A DNA stretch of 16,045 nucleotides, from NCBI GenBank assembly GCA_002697505.1, contig NZWA01000023.1:1-16045 (forward strand), in the 5' to 3' direction. The notes under the pieces were generated by a model. It had not been told where the DNA came from. It did no database searches and was given only the letters and a program-made list of their open reading frames with translations. Position numbers and translations under genes: made by a program. This document shows, piece by piece, positions 15,055 through 16,045 of this stretch (its first letter is position 1; every line of letters starts with the position of its first letter). The DNA is from Flavobacteriales bacterium. Lineage in GTDB: Bacteria > Bacteroidota > Bacteroidia > Flavobacteriales > BACL11.

Positions 15055-16045
15055 ATGTAAAGACAACAATCAATACTAAATCTCTCTTGCCAAAAGAAGA
15101 AATGTTAGAAGTAAAACCAGAATTTAAGTCATTAGAAATTGGTATTCCTAAAGAATCATCATTTCAAGAAAATAGGGTTAGTTTAACTCCAGAATCTGTT
15201 GGAGTATTAGTTGCTAATGGTCATTCTGTTATTATAGAAAAAGATGCAGGTTTAAGTGCTAATTTTAGTGATGATGAATATATTTCTAAGGGTGCTCAAA
15301 TCGCAAATTCTAAGAGTGAAGTTTTTAAAGCAAACTATATTTTAAAAATAGAACCTCCTACCGAGGATGAACTTTTGTTAATGAGTGATAGTCAAGTTTT
15401 AATTTCTGCTTTACAGATGAATACTAGATCTGTCAATTTTTTTGAAACTCTTAATAAAAAAAGACTGACCGCACTAGCTTTTGAATTTATTAAAGATCAA
15501 CACAATAAATTACCATTCGTTAGAATTATGAGTGAAATTGCTGGTAATACTTCTATGCTAATTGCTGGAGAATATTTGTCAACTGCTAATAAAGGAAAAG
15601 GGTTAATGCTTGGAGGAGTTTCTGGTCTTATTCCTACTAGCGTAGTTATTATTGGTGCTGGAACTGTTGGTGAATATGCTTGTAGAACAGCGCTTGGTTT
15701 AGGATCTTCAGTAGTTGTTTTTGATGATTCTGTTACAAAATTAAGAAGATTACAGAATAATATTAATTCAAGAATTAGTACATCTACATTGCAGCCTAAA
15801 GTGTTGTCTAAAGCATTAAAAAGAGCTGATGTTGTAATTGCTGCTTTACAAATTGGAAATGGAAGAGTGCCATGCGTTGTAAGTGATCAGATGGTTCAAA
15901 GTATGAAGTCAGGTTCAATTGTTATAGATGTAAGTATTGATCAAGGTGGTTGTTTTGAAACATCTGAAGTAACATCACATAAAAAACCAGTTTTTGTGAA
16001 ATATGATGTAATACATTATTGTGTTCCAAATATTGCTTCTAGAGT
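15051..16045 (+). CDS. ald: Alanine dehydrogenase-like protein (AlaDH/PNT family), 3' truncated
   Basis: The ATG at 15051 overlaps the tsaE stop, and the frame runs open to the window edge (331 residues seen). About 26 residues precede the usual family start EIGIPKES. Family features are ENRVSLTP with Arg42 (pyruvate-binding Arg15 in Mycobacterium tuberculosis Ald), the Rossmann motif IGAGTVGEYA (201-210), TKLRRLQNN, and DVSIDQGGCFET with Asp297 (Asp270). Two classical catalytic positions differ: Lys75 aligns with Glu101 in ILKIEPP and His96 aligns with Gln122 in SALQMN. The Bacteroidota proteins annotated as alanine dehydrogenase look similar as I recall them, so this is probably a clade trait. 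Alanine to pyruvate plus ammonia is therefore the annotated but less than certain reaction. The PNT alpha subunit is the main alternative relative, but it lacks this Asp. Confidence 0.82.
   Translation, partial: MNVKTTINTKSLLPKEEMLEVKPEFKSLEIGIPKESSFQENRVSLTPESVGVLVANGHSVIIEKDAGLSANFSDDEYISKGAQIANSKSEVFKANYILKIEPPTEDELLLMSDSQVLISALQMNTRSVNFFETLNKKRLTALAFEFIKDQHNKLPFVRIMSEIAGNTSMLIAGEYLSTANKGKGLMLGGVSGLIPTSVVIIGAGTVGEYACRTALGLGSSVVVFDDSVTKLRRLQNNINSRISTSTLQPKVLSKALKRADVVIAALQIGNGRVPCVVSDQMVQSMKSGSIVIDVSIDQGGCFETSEVTSHKKPVFVKYDVIHYCVPNIASR

Overview
The window is a gene-dense, strongly AT-rich stretch of a Bacteroidota chromosome, most likely from a marine flavobacterial-type lineage with a compact genome. 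Four things point there: an LpxC-FabZ fusion, a PorX-type response regulator with a PglZ domain, a secreted protein ending in what looks like a type IX secretion (T9SS) sorting domain, and the absence of Shine-Dalgarno-like sites before most genes. This is read from protein motifs and gene order only. I see no tRNA, rRNA, CRISPR array, insertion sequence or phage gene.

Layout. (1) 1-675, + strand: the 3' end of htpG (Hsp90). (2) 721-2791, + strand: two overlapping genes, a Rieske non-heme iron oxygenase alpha subunit and a secreted PLC-like phosphodiesterase with a probable T9SS C-terminal signal. (3) 13030 down to 2820, - strand: a tightly packed run of eleven genes that probably forms one operon. 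In transcription order they are an HD-domain phosphohydrolase, lpxD, lpxC-fabZ, lpxA, efp, serC, serA, a DUF1015 gene, a yggS-type PLP-homeostasis gene, ridA and meaB. Only one internal gap exceeds 5 bp (31 bp, before lpxD). (4) 13080-16045, + strand, divergent from the long run: porX, tsaE and an alanine dehydrogenase-like gene cut by the window edge, each overlapping the next by 4-8 bp.

How they fit together. The first part of the long run supplies the early lipid A pathway (LpxA, LpxC, LpxD) plus FabZ, which competes for the same hydroxyacyl-ACP pool. EF-P sits between this and the serine block. SerC and SerA carry out two of the three dedicated steps of serine synthesis, and DUF1015, YggS and RidA form a plausible serine/PLP/enamine housekeeping block around them. 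MeaB is a chaperone for a B12-dependent mutase not encoded here. On the other side of a 49-bp intergenic region, PorX is a regulator of type IX secretion, whose cargo is often anchored to LPS. The secreted PLC-like protein at 1793-2791 may be one such cargo.

Most of the window is conserved core genome. The parts most worth a second look are the Rieske/phosphodiesterase pair, the DUF1015 protein with a DGHHR motif inside a serine operon, the alanine dehydrogenase-like protein that lacks two classical catalytic residues, and the porX/lpx divergent arrangement.
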